Below the pieces are notes generated by a model that saw nothing but the letters and a program-made list of their open reading frames with translations, was not told the origin of the DNA and searched no databases. The position numbers and the translations under genes are program-made. DNA of 64,000 nt from the NCBI GenBank assembly GCA_002423545.1, contig DIWP01000046.1:1-64000 (forward strand), written 5' to 3'. Numbering within the stretch: the stretch's first letter is position 1; each line of letters starts with the position of its first letter. Below, one piece after another: positions 40,180 through 48,219 of this stretch. Source of the DNA: Thermoleophilia bacterium UBA6103. GTDB lineage: Bacteria; Actinomycetota; Thermoleophilia; UBA2241.

Positions 40180-41159
40180 ACGTGACCGGTGTTGAGGAGG
40201 AGGTCCACAGCCACACCGAGCACGCGCTGTGGCGTGCCGGCAACGGCGCCTGCGCCGGGTGTGGCATGTCACTCGGCCTGCAGTGGGTGGACCAGGCGCT
40301 CGACGGCGAGAAGCCGACCATGGTGGTGCCCGCCTGTTGCGCGGTCGTCACGCCGGGTTCCTACCCGACGACCGCCTTCGGCGTGCCGGCCGTGGCCACC
40401 ACGTTCGCGAGTTCTCCGTCGGTGGCCACGGGTGTCAGCCGGGTGCGTCAGATGAACGGCGAGGACATCCCGACGATCTGTTGGGCCGGAGACGGCGGCA
40501 CCTACGACATCGGCCTGGCCACGATCTCGGGGGCGGCCGAGCGCAACGAGGACATCATCTACATCTGCTACGACAACGAGATCTACGGCAACACCGGCGG
40601 GCAGCGCAGCAGCGCGACCTTGCCGGGTGCGAGGACCAGCACCACGCCCGCCGGCAAGCACGAGCCCAAGAAGGACATCATGGCGGTGCTTGTCGCGCAC
40701 CGCATCCCCTATGCGGCCACCCTCTCGCTGGCGCACCGCGACGACTTCCTGCGCAAGATCCGGGTGGCCCGCCGACTGCGGGGGTTTCGCTTCATGGTGA
40801 TGCTGTCGCCGTGCCCGGCAGGCTGGAAGTCGGACCCGGCCGAGGGCATCGACCTGGTGCGGGCGGCTGTGGGATGCGGCCTGTTCCCGCTCTACGAGGT
40901 CTTCGACGGCCGCCGCTACCGCATCAACGCCCGTCCGGACGGCACCGCTCTGGAGGACTACCTGTCGCGGCAGGGCCGCTTCAGGACGCCCTCCTTCGAT
41001 CACGCCGCCACGCGCGCCGCCATCGCCGAGCAGTGGGCCTACCTGGATGCCATGGAGGCGGCCTTCCCGGCCGGGCCCCGTGAGGGGTCGGACGTCCCGG
41101 CCGCTCCGCCACCCCCTCCCATAGCCCCGGAGGCGAACGGACCGGTGACGGGGCCGTGA
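40176..41159 (+). CDS. 2-oxoacid:ferredoxin oxidoreductase, beta subunit (second system)
   Basis: 327-residue ThDP-binding subunit. Cluster cysteines in GNGACAGCGMSLGLQ near residue 23, ThDP motif WAGDGGTYDIGLATISGAAER near residue 105 and metal ligand NEIYGNTGGQ. The PorB-type extra C-terminal Cys-containing region is present (MLSPCPAGWKSDPAEG). A Pro-rich tail of about 20 residues ends the protein. Overlaps the alpha gene and the ACT gene by four bases each. Confidence 0.92.
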   Translation: MNVTGVEEEVHSHTEHALWRAGNGACAGCGMSLGLQWVDQALDGEKPTMVVPACCAVVTPGSYPTTAFGVPAVATTFASSPSVATGVSRVRQMNGEDIPTICWAGDGGTYDIGLATISGAAERNEDIIYICYDNEIYGNTGGQRSSATLPGARTSTTPAGKHEPKKDIMAVLVAHRIPYAATLSLAHRDDFLRKIRVARRLRGFRFMVMLSPCPAGWKSDPAEGIDLVRAAVGCGLFPLYEVFDGRRYRINARPDGTALEDYLSRQGRFRTPSFDHAATRAAIAEQWAYLDAMEAAFPAGPREGSDVPAAPPPPPIAPEANGPVTGP

Positions 41160-41476
41160 AGCACACCCTCCGCATCATCGTGCTGGACCGGCCATCCGTC
41201 CTGGCCCGCGTGGCCGGACAGGTAGGGCGCCGCAGCGTCAACATCGATCACTTCACGGCGCGCAACATCGCCGACGGCAAGACGGTGATCACCATCGGCA
41301 TCGACACCGACGAACACCTGGCCGAACGGCTCGCGAAGGGGATCGCCCGGCTCATCGACGTCCTCGATGTGGACTGGAAGCCCGACGTATCGCGTCCGGA
41401 CGGGCCGGTGGCCATAGCCGAAGATCGACGGACGGAGCGCTCCGTAGAGGAGGACAGATGCCCGCGAACAAGATGA
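41156..41476 (+). CDS. ACT-domain protein, acetolactate synthase small subunit-like
   Basis: 106-residue protein with one ACT domain (LRIIVLDRPSVLARVAGQVGRR...NIDHFTA, residues about 4-75) in the form found at the start of IlvN/IlvH. ACT domains bind amino acids, mainly valine in IlvN, to control a partner enzyme. Here it is wedged between an OFOR beta subunit (4-base overlap) and a CoA-transferase (19-base overlap) and lacks the second IlvN domain. It may sense a branched-chain amino acid for this operon, or pair with the ThDP enzyme at 24087. Confidence 0.75.
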   Translation: MKHTLRIIVLDRPSVLARVAGQVGRRSVNIDHFTARNIADGKTVITIGIDTDEHLAERLAKGIARLIDVLDVDWKPDVSRPDGPVAIAEDRRTERSVEEDRCPRTR

Positions 41477-42141
41477 TCCCGCTCGATGAGGCGGTGGCGC
41501 GTGTCGAGTCCGGCATGACGCTCGCGATGGGCGGGTTCCTGGGTCAGGGCTCTCCGCTCACGTTGATCCGGTCCTTGCGCGACGGAGACGTCGAGGACCT
41601 GACGATCTACGCCAACGATGCCGGCTTCGGCGACGCCGGTATCGTCGAGCTCATCCGGGCAGGCAAGGTCAGGACGCTCTACTGCTGCCATGCCGGCTAC
41701 ACGCCGGCGGTGAACGAGGCGGTCGAGCGGGGACTGGTCGAGCTTGTGTGGACACCACAGGGCAACCTCATCGAGATGCTGCGCTGTGGCGGCGCCGGCC
41801 TCGGGGGGTTCCTCACGCCGACCGGTGTGGGCACCTCAGTCGCGGAGGGCAAGGAGCACGTCACGGTCGACGGCAAGGTCTACTTCTGGGAGCGCGCCGT
41901 GCGGGTCGACGTGGCACTCGTGCAGGCGCATGCCGGTGACACCCTGGGCAACCTTTGTCACCGCGGGACCGCCCGCAACTACAACCCGATCGTCGCGAGC
42001 TGCGCCGACTACGTGATCGCCGAGGTCGAGCACGTGTGCTGCCCGGGCGAGCTCGACCCGGAGAAGATCCAGACGTGCGGCGTCTTCGTGGACGCGGTGG
42101 TCCGTACGACCGGCGACAACGCGTCGCGGCACGCGGCGTAG
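41458..42141 (+). CDS. 3-oxoacid/butyrate-type CoA-transferase, subunit A
   Basis: 227-residue alpha subunit of a family I CoA-transferase: SGMTLAMGGFLGQGSPLTLIRSL near residue 20 and GGFLTPTGVGTSVAEG near residue 117 are signatures. It moves CoA between acyl-CoA and a free acid such as acetoacetate. In this island it is the obvious way to activate the acetoacetate released by BKACE. AGGAGG lies upstream of the ATG, within the end of the ACT gene. Confidence 0.9.
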   Translation: MPANKMIPLDEAVARVESGMTLAMGGFLGQGSPLTLIRSLRDGDVEDLTIYANDAGFGDAGIVELIRAGKVRTLYCCHAGYTPAVNEAVERGLVELVWTPQGNLIEMLRCGGAGLGGFLTPTGVGTSVAEGKEHVTVDGKVYFWERAVRVDVALVQAHAGDTLGNLCHRGTARNYNPIVASCADYVIAEVEHVCCPGELDPEKIQTCGVFVDAVVRTTGDNASRHAA

Positions 42142-42153
42142 GAGGAGGGTGCG

Positions 42154-42837
42154 ATGTCGGCCGGCTCGACCCGGGACACCAGGTGCACGATCGCCGCGCG
42201 GGCGGCTCGTGAGCTCAAGGACGGCGACGTCGTCAACCTCGGCGCCGGCATCCCGATGCTGGTCGCCAACTACGTGCCGGACGGACGCGATGTCGTGATC
42301 CAGGCGGAGAACGGCATCGTGCGCTGTGGGCCGGTGTCGGCACCCGGCACGGAGGAGCCGGACCGGCGCAACGCCGGCAATCTGCCGGTCGAGCTTCTTC
42401 CGGGCGGCTGCTACGTCGACAGCGCCACCTCCTTCGGGATGATTCGCGGAGGGCACATCGACGCCACCATGATCGGCACGCTGCAGGTGGACGGCGACGG
42501 CGACATCGCCAACTGGCAGATGCCGGGGCGCAAGATCGGCATGGGCGGCGCCATGGATCTGGTCGCCGGAGCCCGGCGCGTCTACGTGCTCACCGAACAC
42601 TGCGCCAAAGACGGATCGCCGAAGCTCGTGGAGCGTTGCACCCTGCCGCTGACGGGTGCCGGCGAGTGCGATGTGCTCATCACGGAGCGCGCGCTGTTCC
42701 GCCGTTCACCCGAGCGGGGCTTTGTGCTGGAGGAGGTCGCGCGAGGCTATGCTCTCGACGACATCCGGAGCGCCACCGGCATGCGTTATGAGGTCGCCGA
42801 GGATGTGAGGCTGGAGGCCTACGGTCCGGCGAAGTGA
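42154..42837 (+). CDS. 3-oxoacid/butyrate-type CoA-transferase, subunit B
   Basis: 227-residue beta subunit. The catalytic Glu lies in the conserved QAENGIV (about residue 52) and GGHIDATMIGTLQVDGDGDIANW near residue 108 is the family signature. AGGAGG precedes the ATG, 12 bases after subunit A. Last intact gene of the OFOR operon before the decayed cyclodeaminase. Confidence 0.9.
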   Translation: MSAGSTRDTRCTIAARAARELKDGDVVNLGAGIPMLVANYVPDGRDVVIQAENGIVRCGPVSAPGTEEPDRRNAGNLPVELLPGGCYVDSATSFGMIRGGHIDATMIGTLQVDGDGDIANWQMPGRKIGMGGAMDLVAGARRVYVLTEHCAKDGSPKLVERCTLPLTGAGECDVLITERALFRRSPERGFVLEEVARGYALDDIRSATGMRYEVAEDVRLEAYGPAK

Positions 42838-42979
42838 CCCGTCTCCCCGTCCGCAGCTGCGGGCAACCATCCCGGACCGCCCAGATGAATGCGGCATGTC
42901 CGACTGTCCCGCTCCCTGCCGGCCGCGCCGCCTGCCCGAGGCGGAAGCATCCACGCTCACCTCGATCCGGACCCGATGA

Positions 42980-43526
42980 GCGAGTTGCGGTGGCCGCGGG
43001 GTCTGCCGCTGTTGCGACGCGCGTTCGTCTCAGGAAGACTCGAAGAGACCTGCTGAAGGCCGGCGGCCGTCGTGGGCTGCGGAGTCCAGGCGCGGACCAG
43101 CCTCATGGCTCTCGTCGAGGAGATGCCATCGCTGGCGGAGGTGCGGTGCTACGACTTGTATCCGGAGGCGGCGCGCAGATTCGTAGCCGACATGGGAGCG
43201 ACGTTCCCCGCACTGCGCTTCATCGTCTGCATGTCTGCCGCAGAGGCTGCGCGTCCGGCGGACGTGGTGGTCACCGCCGTCCCGATCGTCGTGGACCCCG
43301 CACCGACTCTGGATGGCGGGCAGCTCAAGGAAGGCGCTCTTGCATACCTGCGGTCATCACGGGCGATCTCGGCGAGCTGGCCGCCGGTCTGGCAGCCGGG
43401 CGCGAGAGCGACGCCGAGCGCATCTTCTGCATGAACATGGGCATCGCCGTCGACGATCTGGTGACGGCACGGATCCTCCACCAGCGCGCGTGCCAGCGAG
43501 GCGTCGGGGTCCGTCTGCCACTCTGA
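42980..43526 (+). pseudogene. Ornithine cyclodeaminase/mu-crystallin-family pseudogene
   Basis: Fragments of one gene occur in two frames. AAVATRVRLRKTRRDLLKA (about 42998-43060) matches the family segment before the nucleotide motif. The next frame carries GCGVQARTSLMALVEEMPS through DVVVTAVPIVVDPAP (43075-43340). After LKEGA the frame returns and reads GDLGELAAGLAAGRESDAER...CMNMGIAVDDLVTARIL to a stop at 43524-43526. The N-terminal third and about 60 internal codons are missing, so this is deletion decay and not a single sequencing error. Some family members reduce 1-pyrroline-2-carboxylate to proline, the step expected after the dehydratase at 25793. Confidence 0.8.
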
Positions 43527-43668
43527 GCCGCCTGCTTCTTCGGTGCGCTCTTCCAGGTTGTAGACCGCCGCGTCTATCCTCTCTGCTCGGCTGTGGGTCC
43601 GGGTTCGCGCTCGGGGCCGCCAAGCTCCATGTGGGCGGCGGTCATCGACTCTGCTCCAGCGTGGGCGC

Positions 43669-44649
43669 TCACAGTCCCTTGTGCTTCGCAGAGTCGTCGC
43701 AGTGCGCCGCGGGGCCGGCGCCGTTGCGGCGGATCAGCTTGCGCATCACGGCATGTCCCACGAGGCCGGCCATGGCCGGGTTCTCGCGCATGCGTCGCTG
43801 GGAGTAGGCGGCCGCGTCGCTGCCGTAGGGCACGTAGATGCGCACTCTGTGCTCGCGTGCCAGTGTCCTTGCCAGGTCGCCTCTGACGCCGAGCAGCATC
43901 TGGAACTCGTAGGCATCGGGGGAGAGGCCGAGCTCCGAGACGGCTCGCAGCGCCTCCACGATCAGGTACTCGTCGTGCGTCGCGATGCCCACGTAGGAGC
44001 CTCGGCTGAGCAGGCGTCTGAGCATCTCGCAGAAGCTGGCGCGTATGGCGTCGTAGTCCTGCAGGCCCACGTCGGGCTTCTCGAGATAGATGCCCTTGCA
44101 GAGCCTGACGTTGGGCGTCAGGTCGGCGAGGGCCTGTACGTCCCCCAGGCTGCGCCAGAGCCTCGACTGAAGGACGACGCCGGTGCCGGTCAAGCCCGTG
44201 CTCCGCAGACGACGGTACAGAGCCAGCGTGGCGTCGGTGGTGGTGGCGTCTTCCATGTCGATGCGGACGAAGACCCCGAGCTCCGCTGCGTGCGTCAGCA
44301 TCGCTGTGATGGCGGCCTCAGAGGCGTCCCAGTTCGTCGTACTGCCGAAGGCGCTCGGCTTGAGGCTGACGTTGGCATCGAGACGATCAGCCGTGATCGC
44401 CTCGAGCAGAGCCTTGTAGTCTGAGACGGTCATGTCGTTGCGCGACTCGTCCTCGACGCTCTCGCCGAGGATGTCGACCGTTGCGCACAGGCCGGCGCGG
44501 TTGAGGCCCTTCACGGTGCGCACTGCATCTTCGAGCCTGCTGCCGGCGATATACGGACTGGCAAGAGCCTTCACCACCGGTCCGGGGACGAGCGGAGCGG
44601 CCACCGAGACCATGCGGCCGAAAGCACCACCAGAGGCCGATCGCGTCAT
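43669..44649 (-). CDS. Proline dehydrogenase (copy 2)
   Basis: 326-residue monofunctional proline dehydrogenase. FVRIDMEDATTTDATLALYRR, LQSRLWRS, VRLCKGIYLE, ATHDEYLIVEAL, YEFQMLLGVRGDLA and RRMRENPAM are shared with copy 1 almost block for block. GAGGGAG lies upstream of the ATG. It closes the catabolic island on the right in the same orientation as copy 1 on the left. The two could have arisen by duplication, and homologous recombination between them could excise or amplify the island (inference). Confidence 0.93.
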   Translation of the reverse strand: MTRSASGGAFGRMVSVAAPLVPGPVVKALASPYIAGSRLEDAVRTVKGLNRAGLCATVDILGESVEDESRNDMTVSDYKALLEAITADRLDANVSLKPSAFGSTTNWDASEAAITAMLTHAAELGVFVRIDMEDATTTDATLALYRRLRSTGLTGTGVVLQSRLWRSLGDVQALADLTPNVRLCKGIYLEKPDVGLQDYDAIRASFCEMLRRLLSRGSYVGIATHDEYLIVEALRAVSELGLSPDAYEFQMLLGVRGDLARTLAREHRVRIYVPYGSDAAAYSQRRMRENPAMAGLVGHAVMRKLIRRNGAGPAAHCDDSAKHKGL

Positions 44650-45037
44650 TGCTCGTCTCCCTCTTGCCCTTCGCCGCTTCAGTCAGGCGACATGAGACCC
44701 CGCGCCGACGGGAGCGCCGGCCCACCTCCGAACCGTCGGGGTCCTCACGTCAGACCGGGTGTCGGCGCCGCTCGCGTCCCCTGCGGCGTGCCGGAGGCGA
44801 TGGGCCGTCCCGTCGCGTCACGCAGGTCCGGGGGGGCTGCTCGAGCGGCATCGCCGTCCTCGACCCTTGAGCAGCGTAGTGCCGGCCGTACGTCCCGACA
44901 ACACAGGTTAGGCACTGGTACAAGCTGGGCTCTGGCGCAATCGCAGGCGTGGATCGGCACTTGCCGCCTGCCCAGGCACTCAGGAGATGCGAGGCGCCGG
45001 GCGCCACCGTTCGGCGGGGCCAGTATGATGACGACCG
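44650..45037. other. Divergent intergenic region between proline dehydrogenase 2 and sucC
   Basis: 388 bases with no supported gene. The rightward sucC promoter is probably TATGAT at 45024-45029, eight bases from the ATG, with no good -35. No riboswitch-like structure or operator palindrome was recognised; several GC-rich short inverted repeats are expected by chance here. Confidence 0.45.
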
Positions 45038-46222
45038 ATGGACCTCTTCGAGTGGCACGGCAAGCGTCTGTTCGCGGCGGCCGGCATCCCGGTGCCGCGT
45101 GGCAGCGTGGCGCGCACCGTCGACGAGGCGTGTGCAGCGGCGGCGACGCTGGGGTTCCCGGTCGTCGTCAAGGCGCAGGTACTCACCGGCGGTCGCGGCA
45201 AGGCCGGCGGCGTGCGCACCGCCGGCAGCACCGGCGAGCTCGCCGCGGTCGCCCGGCACATCCTCGATCTGACCATCCGCGGCTTCGCGGTAGACGCGCT
45301 GCTCATCGAGGCGGCGCTGGCCATCCGTCACGAGCTCTACCTGGCTGTGACCCTCGACAGGCGCCGGCGCCGGCCGCTGCTGCTCATCTCGGCCGAGGGC
45401 GGCATGGACATCGAGCAGGTCGCGCGCGAGCATCCGGGCTCGCTGTTCAAGGCGCCGCTCGATCCGCTTCTGGAGCCGTCGCAGGCGGTGCACGATGGTG
45501 CGTGGGAGGCTCTCTCCGGAGCTGCCGCCGCGGCGCGGCTCGACGGCCGCCTGCGCGACGATCTGGTGGACCTTGCGACGGCCGTCTACCGCCTCTACCG
45601 CGACCACGACGCGACGCTCATCGAGCTGAATCCTCTGGCGGTAGTCGAAGGCGACGGCGACGGCGACGGCCACGGCGTTCGTCTCATGGCGCTCGACGCC
45701 AAGGTGACCGTCGACGACAACGCTCTGTTCCGGCAGCCGGACCTGGCGGCCTGGCGCACCGGCGAGGACGAGCGCGAGCGGCGGGCACGTGAGGCCGGCG
45801 TCACCTACGTGACGCTCGACGGCGACGTGGGCGTCATCGGCAACGGCGCCGGCCTCGTCATGAGTACCCTCGACCTGATCGCCGCGGCCGGCGGTCGGGC
45901 GGCCAATTTCTGCGACATCGGCGGCGGCGCGCGGGCCGATCAGATCGCCGCCGCCCTGCAGATAGTCACCGCCGACGAGCGCGTGCGCGGCCTGCTGGTC
46001 AACGTGTTCGGCGGCATCACCCGCGGCGACGAGGTCGCGCGCGGTCTGCTCGCGGGTCTTCGGCAGCTCTCCGATCGGTCGCTGCCGATGGTCGTCCGTC
46101 TCGATGGCAACAACGCGGCCGCCGGGCGCGCGCTGCTGGCGGCCGAGCGCCCCGGTCTGGCTGTCATGGAGACCCCGTGGGACGCCGTGCAGCGGGTCGT
46201 CTCCCTGGTGGCGGAGGGCTGA
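45038..46222 (+). CDS. sucC: Succinyl-CoA synthetase, beta subunit
   Basis: 394-residue ATP-grasp subunit. LFEWHGKRLFAAAGIPVPRG starts the fold; GFPVVVKAQVLTGGRGKAGGV near residue 43 binds nucleotide; LIELNPLAVVEGD supplies metal ligands; GGGARADQIAAALQIV and VNVFGGITRGDEVARG near residue 322 close the family signature. It interconverts succinyl-CoA and succinate with ADP/ATP (or GDP/GTP). A Gly/Asp run (GDGDGDGHG) at about residues 205-213 is a small insertion. The mRNA may be leaderless, as no ribosome binding site precedes the ATG. Confidence 0.92.
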   Translation: MDLFEWHGKRLFAAAGIPVPRGSVARTVDEACAAAATLGFPVVVKAQVLTGGRGKAGGVRTAGSTGELAAVARHILDLTIRGFAVDALLIEAALAIRHELYLAVTLDRRRRRPLLLISAEGGMDIEQVAREHPGSLFKAPLDPLLEPSQAVHDGAWEALSGAAAAARLDGRLRDDLVDLATAVYRLYRDHDATLIELNPLAVVEGDGDGDGHGVRLMALDAKVTVDDNALFRQPDLAAWRTGEDERERRAREAGVTYVTLDGDVGVIGNGAGLVMSTLDLIAAAGGRAANFCDIGGGARADQIAAALQIVTADERVRGLLVNVFGGITRGDEVARGLLAGLRQLSDRSLPMVVRLDGNNAAAGRALLAAERPGLAVMETPWDAVQRVVSLVAEG

Positions 46223-46223
46223 C

Positions 46224-47174
46224 GTGGCGATCCTGGTCGACGAAGGCAGCCGCGTCCTGGTGCAGGGCATCACCGGGCGGGAGGGCACGTTCCATACGGA
46301 GCGCATGCTGGCCGCCGACACCCGCATCGTGGCCGGCGTTACGCCGGGCAAGGGTGGCAGCACGGTGCACGAGGTGCCGGTTTTTGGGACCGTCCAGGAG
46401 GCGGTGGCCGCGACCGGCGCCGATGTCGCCGTCGCCTTTGTTCCGGCTCGCTTCGCCAAGGCGGCCGCCCTGGAGTCGGCCGACGCCGGCATACGGCTCG
46501 CGGTGCTCATCACCGAAGGCATCCCGGTGCGCGACATGGTCGAGCTGACCGCCGAGCTGGAGGGCTTCGGCCTCGACGAGATCCAGCGCCGGGCGCTGGG
46601 CCGACGCGACCCCGACGCAGCGGATGAGCCGGTCGCGTCACGCGGCGGCATGACGCTCGTGGGTCCCAACTGCCCGGGAGTGGTCTCGCCGGGCGCCTGC
46701 AACGTCGGCATCATGGCCGCCGACATCTTCCTGCCCGGTGGCGTCGGCGTGGTTTCGCGCAGCGGCACGTTGACCTACGAGATCGTTGGTGGCCTCACGC
46801 GGCTCGGTATCGGCCAGTCGACCTGCGTCGGCATGGGCGGCGACCCGGTCCACGGCGTGGGCTTCCTGGAATGCCTCGAGTTGTTCGAAGCCGACCCGCA
46901 GACCGAGGCGGTGGTGCTGGTCGGCGAGATCGGCGGCGACGACGAGGAGCGCGCCGCTGCGTACGCTGCCGAGCACCTCACGAAGCCGGTGGTCGCCTAC
47001 CTCGCCGGCTTCACCGCGCCGCCCGGCAAGCGCATGGGGCATGCGGGGGCCATCGTCTCCGGCGCCGGCGGCACGGCGGCCGCCAAGGCCGAGGCGCTCG
47101 AGGCGGCCGGCATCCCGGTGGCGCGGCGTCCCGATGAGGTACCGGGTCTGGTGGCCGCGGCACTCGGCCGCTGA
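46224..47174 (+). CDS. sucD: Succinyl-CoA synthetase, alpha subunit
   Basis: 316-residue CoA-binding subunit. VLVQGITGREGTFHTERML near residue 11 binds CoA, GPNCPGVVSPG follows near 150 and the phospho-histidine is in RMGHAGAIVSG near residue 272. Relative to usual SucD an insertion of about 25 residues (FGLDEIQRRALGRRDPDAAD and flanks) precedes the GPNCPG motif. GTG start one base after the beta-subunit stop. Together with KOR and SdhABE in this window it joins the C4 acids to 2-oxoglutarate. Confidence 0.92.
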   Translation: MAILVDEGSRVLVQGITGREGTFHTERMLAADTRIVAGVTPGKGGSTVHEVPVFGTVQEAVAATGADVAVAFVPARFAKAAALESADAGIRLAVLITEGIPVRDMVELTAELEGFGLDEIQRRALGRRDPDAADEPVASRGGMTLVGPNCPGVVSPGACNVGIMAADIFLPGGVGVVSRSGTLTYEIVGGLTRLGIGQSTCVGMGGDPVHGVGFLECLELFEADPQTEAVVLVGEIGGDDEERAAAYAAEHLTKPVVAYLAGFTAPPGKRMGHAGAIVSGAGGTAAAKAEALEAAGIPVARRPDEVPGLVAAALGR

Positions 47175-47323
47175 CCGTAGCGCGTCCGGGAGCCCCCGAA
47201 GGGTCTGCGACCCGCGGGCACGCATCGACCGCTTCACGGCGGGCCCCGGGGTCCTCGATGGCTCTGCAGCCCGAGGCCACCCACCGACCGCCTCGCGCTC
47301 GCAGGACCGAGGCGCGTGCTTGT

Positions 47324-47331
47324 GCTAGCCT
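47324..47331 (+). promoter_or_regulatory. Extended -10 promoter element (TGC TAGCCT)
   Basis: The hexamer TAGCCT (47326-47331) lies about 70 bases before the membrane protein gene, with an upstream TG at the extended -10 position (47323-47324). Similar TGC-TAG elements precede the malic enzyme and sdhA genes. Confidence 0.4.
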
Positions 47332-47399
47332 TCATGCTTCGAGCAGCGTCCATCCAGGACGTGCGGGATCGGGGGACAGATGATCGAGCGCGGCGACCG

Positions 47400-47990
47400 A
47401 TGAGCAGTCGCACAGGGGGCCAGGCGGCGAAGCGGCGTACCGCCGGACGTGGCTCTGCGGCGCGGGCGTCGTCGCCGAAGGCACCGGTGAAGATCACCGG
47501 CACGCTCTCCAACCTGCTCCTGATCGGACTCGGCCTGCACGGTGTCGGGATCGTCGGGACCTGTCTCGCCATCGGCATCGCCCTGCGTTCGGCCGGCGAC
47601 AAGCTGCCGGTGGGTGAGAAGATCTCGTTCCCGCTGCTGCTTCTCATCGTGGTGCTCGGCACCTACATCTGCTTCGCAAGCGTGCACGGGGCGGCGCTCT
47701 ACCTGATCCGCCGTGGCGGGAACGAGCAGGGACTCACCATGATGGCGTTCGGCGGCGGGGTGCTCGCCATCGCCACGATAGCGGGCGGCTTCTACGCTTT
47801 CGGCGAGCGGTTCTTCATGCTCGGTGCGGCGGCGGCGTATGCGGTGCCCTATTCGCTGGCGCCGCTGATCGTGGGGCTGCCGACCACCGCCGCTGCCGCC
47901 GTGCTGGCGTTCCGCCAGAGACGCGGCGGCTCGGGCAGCCGCTCGGGCAGCCGGTCGCAGCGCGCCCAGCAGCCGCGCCTGCTGCGCTGA
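47400..47990 (+). CDS. Four-helix membrane protein of unknown function
   Basis: 196 residues. The basic N-terminal 35 residues (RTGGQAAKRRTAGRGSAARA) are followed by four hydrophobic segments (about 40-62, 77-100, 113-132 and 137-162) and a Ser/Arg-rich basic tail ending in RSQRAQQPRLLR. No family recognised. It stands alone between sucD and the malic enzyme gene. The ATG at 47400 has no strong ribosome binding site; an earlier in-frame start at 47316 would overlap the predicted promoter. Confidence 0.7.
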   Translation: MSSRTGGQAAKRRTAGRGSAARASSPKAPVKITGTLSNLLLIGLGLHGVGIVGTCLAIGIALRSAGDKLPVGEKISFPLLLLIVVLGTYICFASVHGAALYLIRRGGNEQGLTMMAFGGGVLAIATIAGGFYAFGERFFMLGAAAAYAVPYSLAPLIVGLPTTAAAAVLAFRQRRGGSGSRSGSRSQRAQQPRLLR

Positions 47991-48098
47991 AGGCCGGCCC
48001 TTGCGCCGACCGGCCGACCTGCGCTGATTGGCCAATCGCCCCCGCCGCGTCTGCCGGTGTGGTGCATCGCCCGCCCTTTCGTCCTCGAGCGAGCGTGT

Positions 48099-48106
48099 GC
48101 TAGCGT
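48099..48106 (+). promoter_or_regulatory. Extended -10 promoter element (TGC TAGCGT) for the malic enzyme gene
   Basis: TAGCGT (48101-48106) with upstream TG at 48098-48099, about 115 bases before the malic enzyme ATG. A weak TTTCGT (48077-48082) sits at -35 distance. Confidence 0.4.
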
Positions 48107-48219
48107 TCAAAGGCTTCAGGGTAGGAGCCGCGAAGCGCCACAGCACCGGCAAGCTTGCATGCGGACGGCCGTGGCCGCCGCTCCGCGGACTATCGGCGTC
48201 GAACAGGGAGGAGACCCCC

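Noticed and set aside
42838..43526. Programmed frameshift in the ornithine-cyclodeaminase-like gene
   Set aside because: More than one frame change, plus missing N-terminal and internal segments, is decay and not recoding.
44650..45037. Riboswitch in the long gap before sucC
   Set aside because: I could not find a conserved aptamer core; GC-rich hairpins here are no more than expected by chance.
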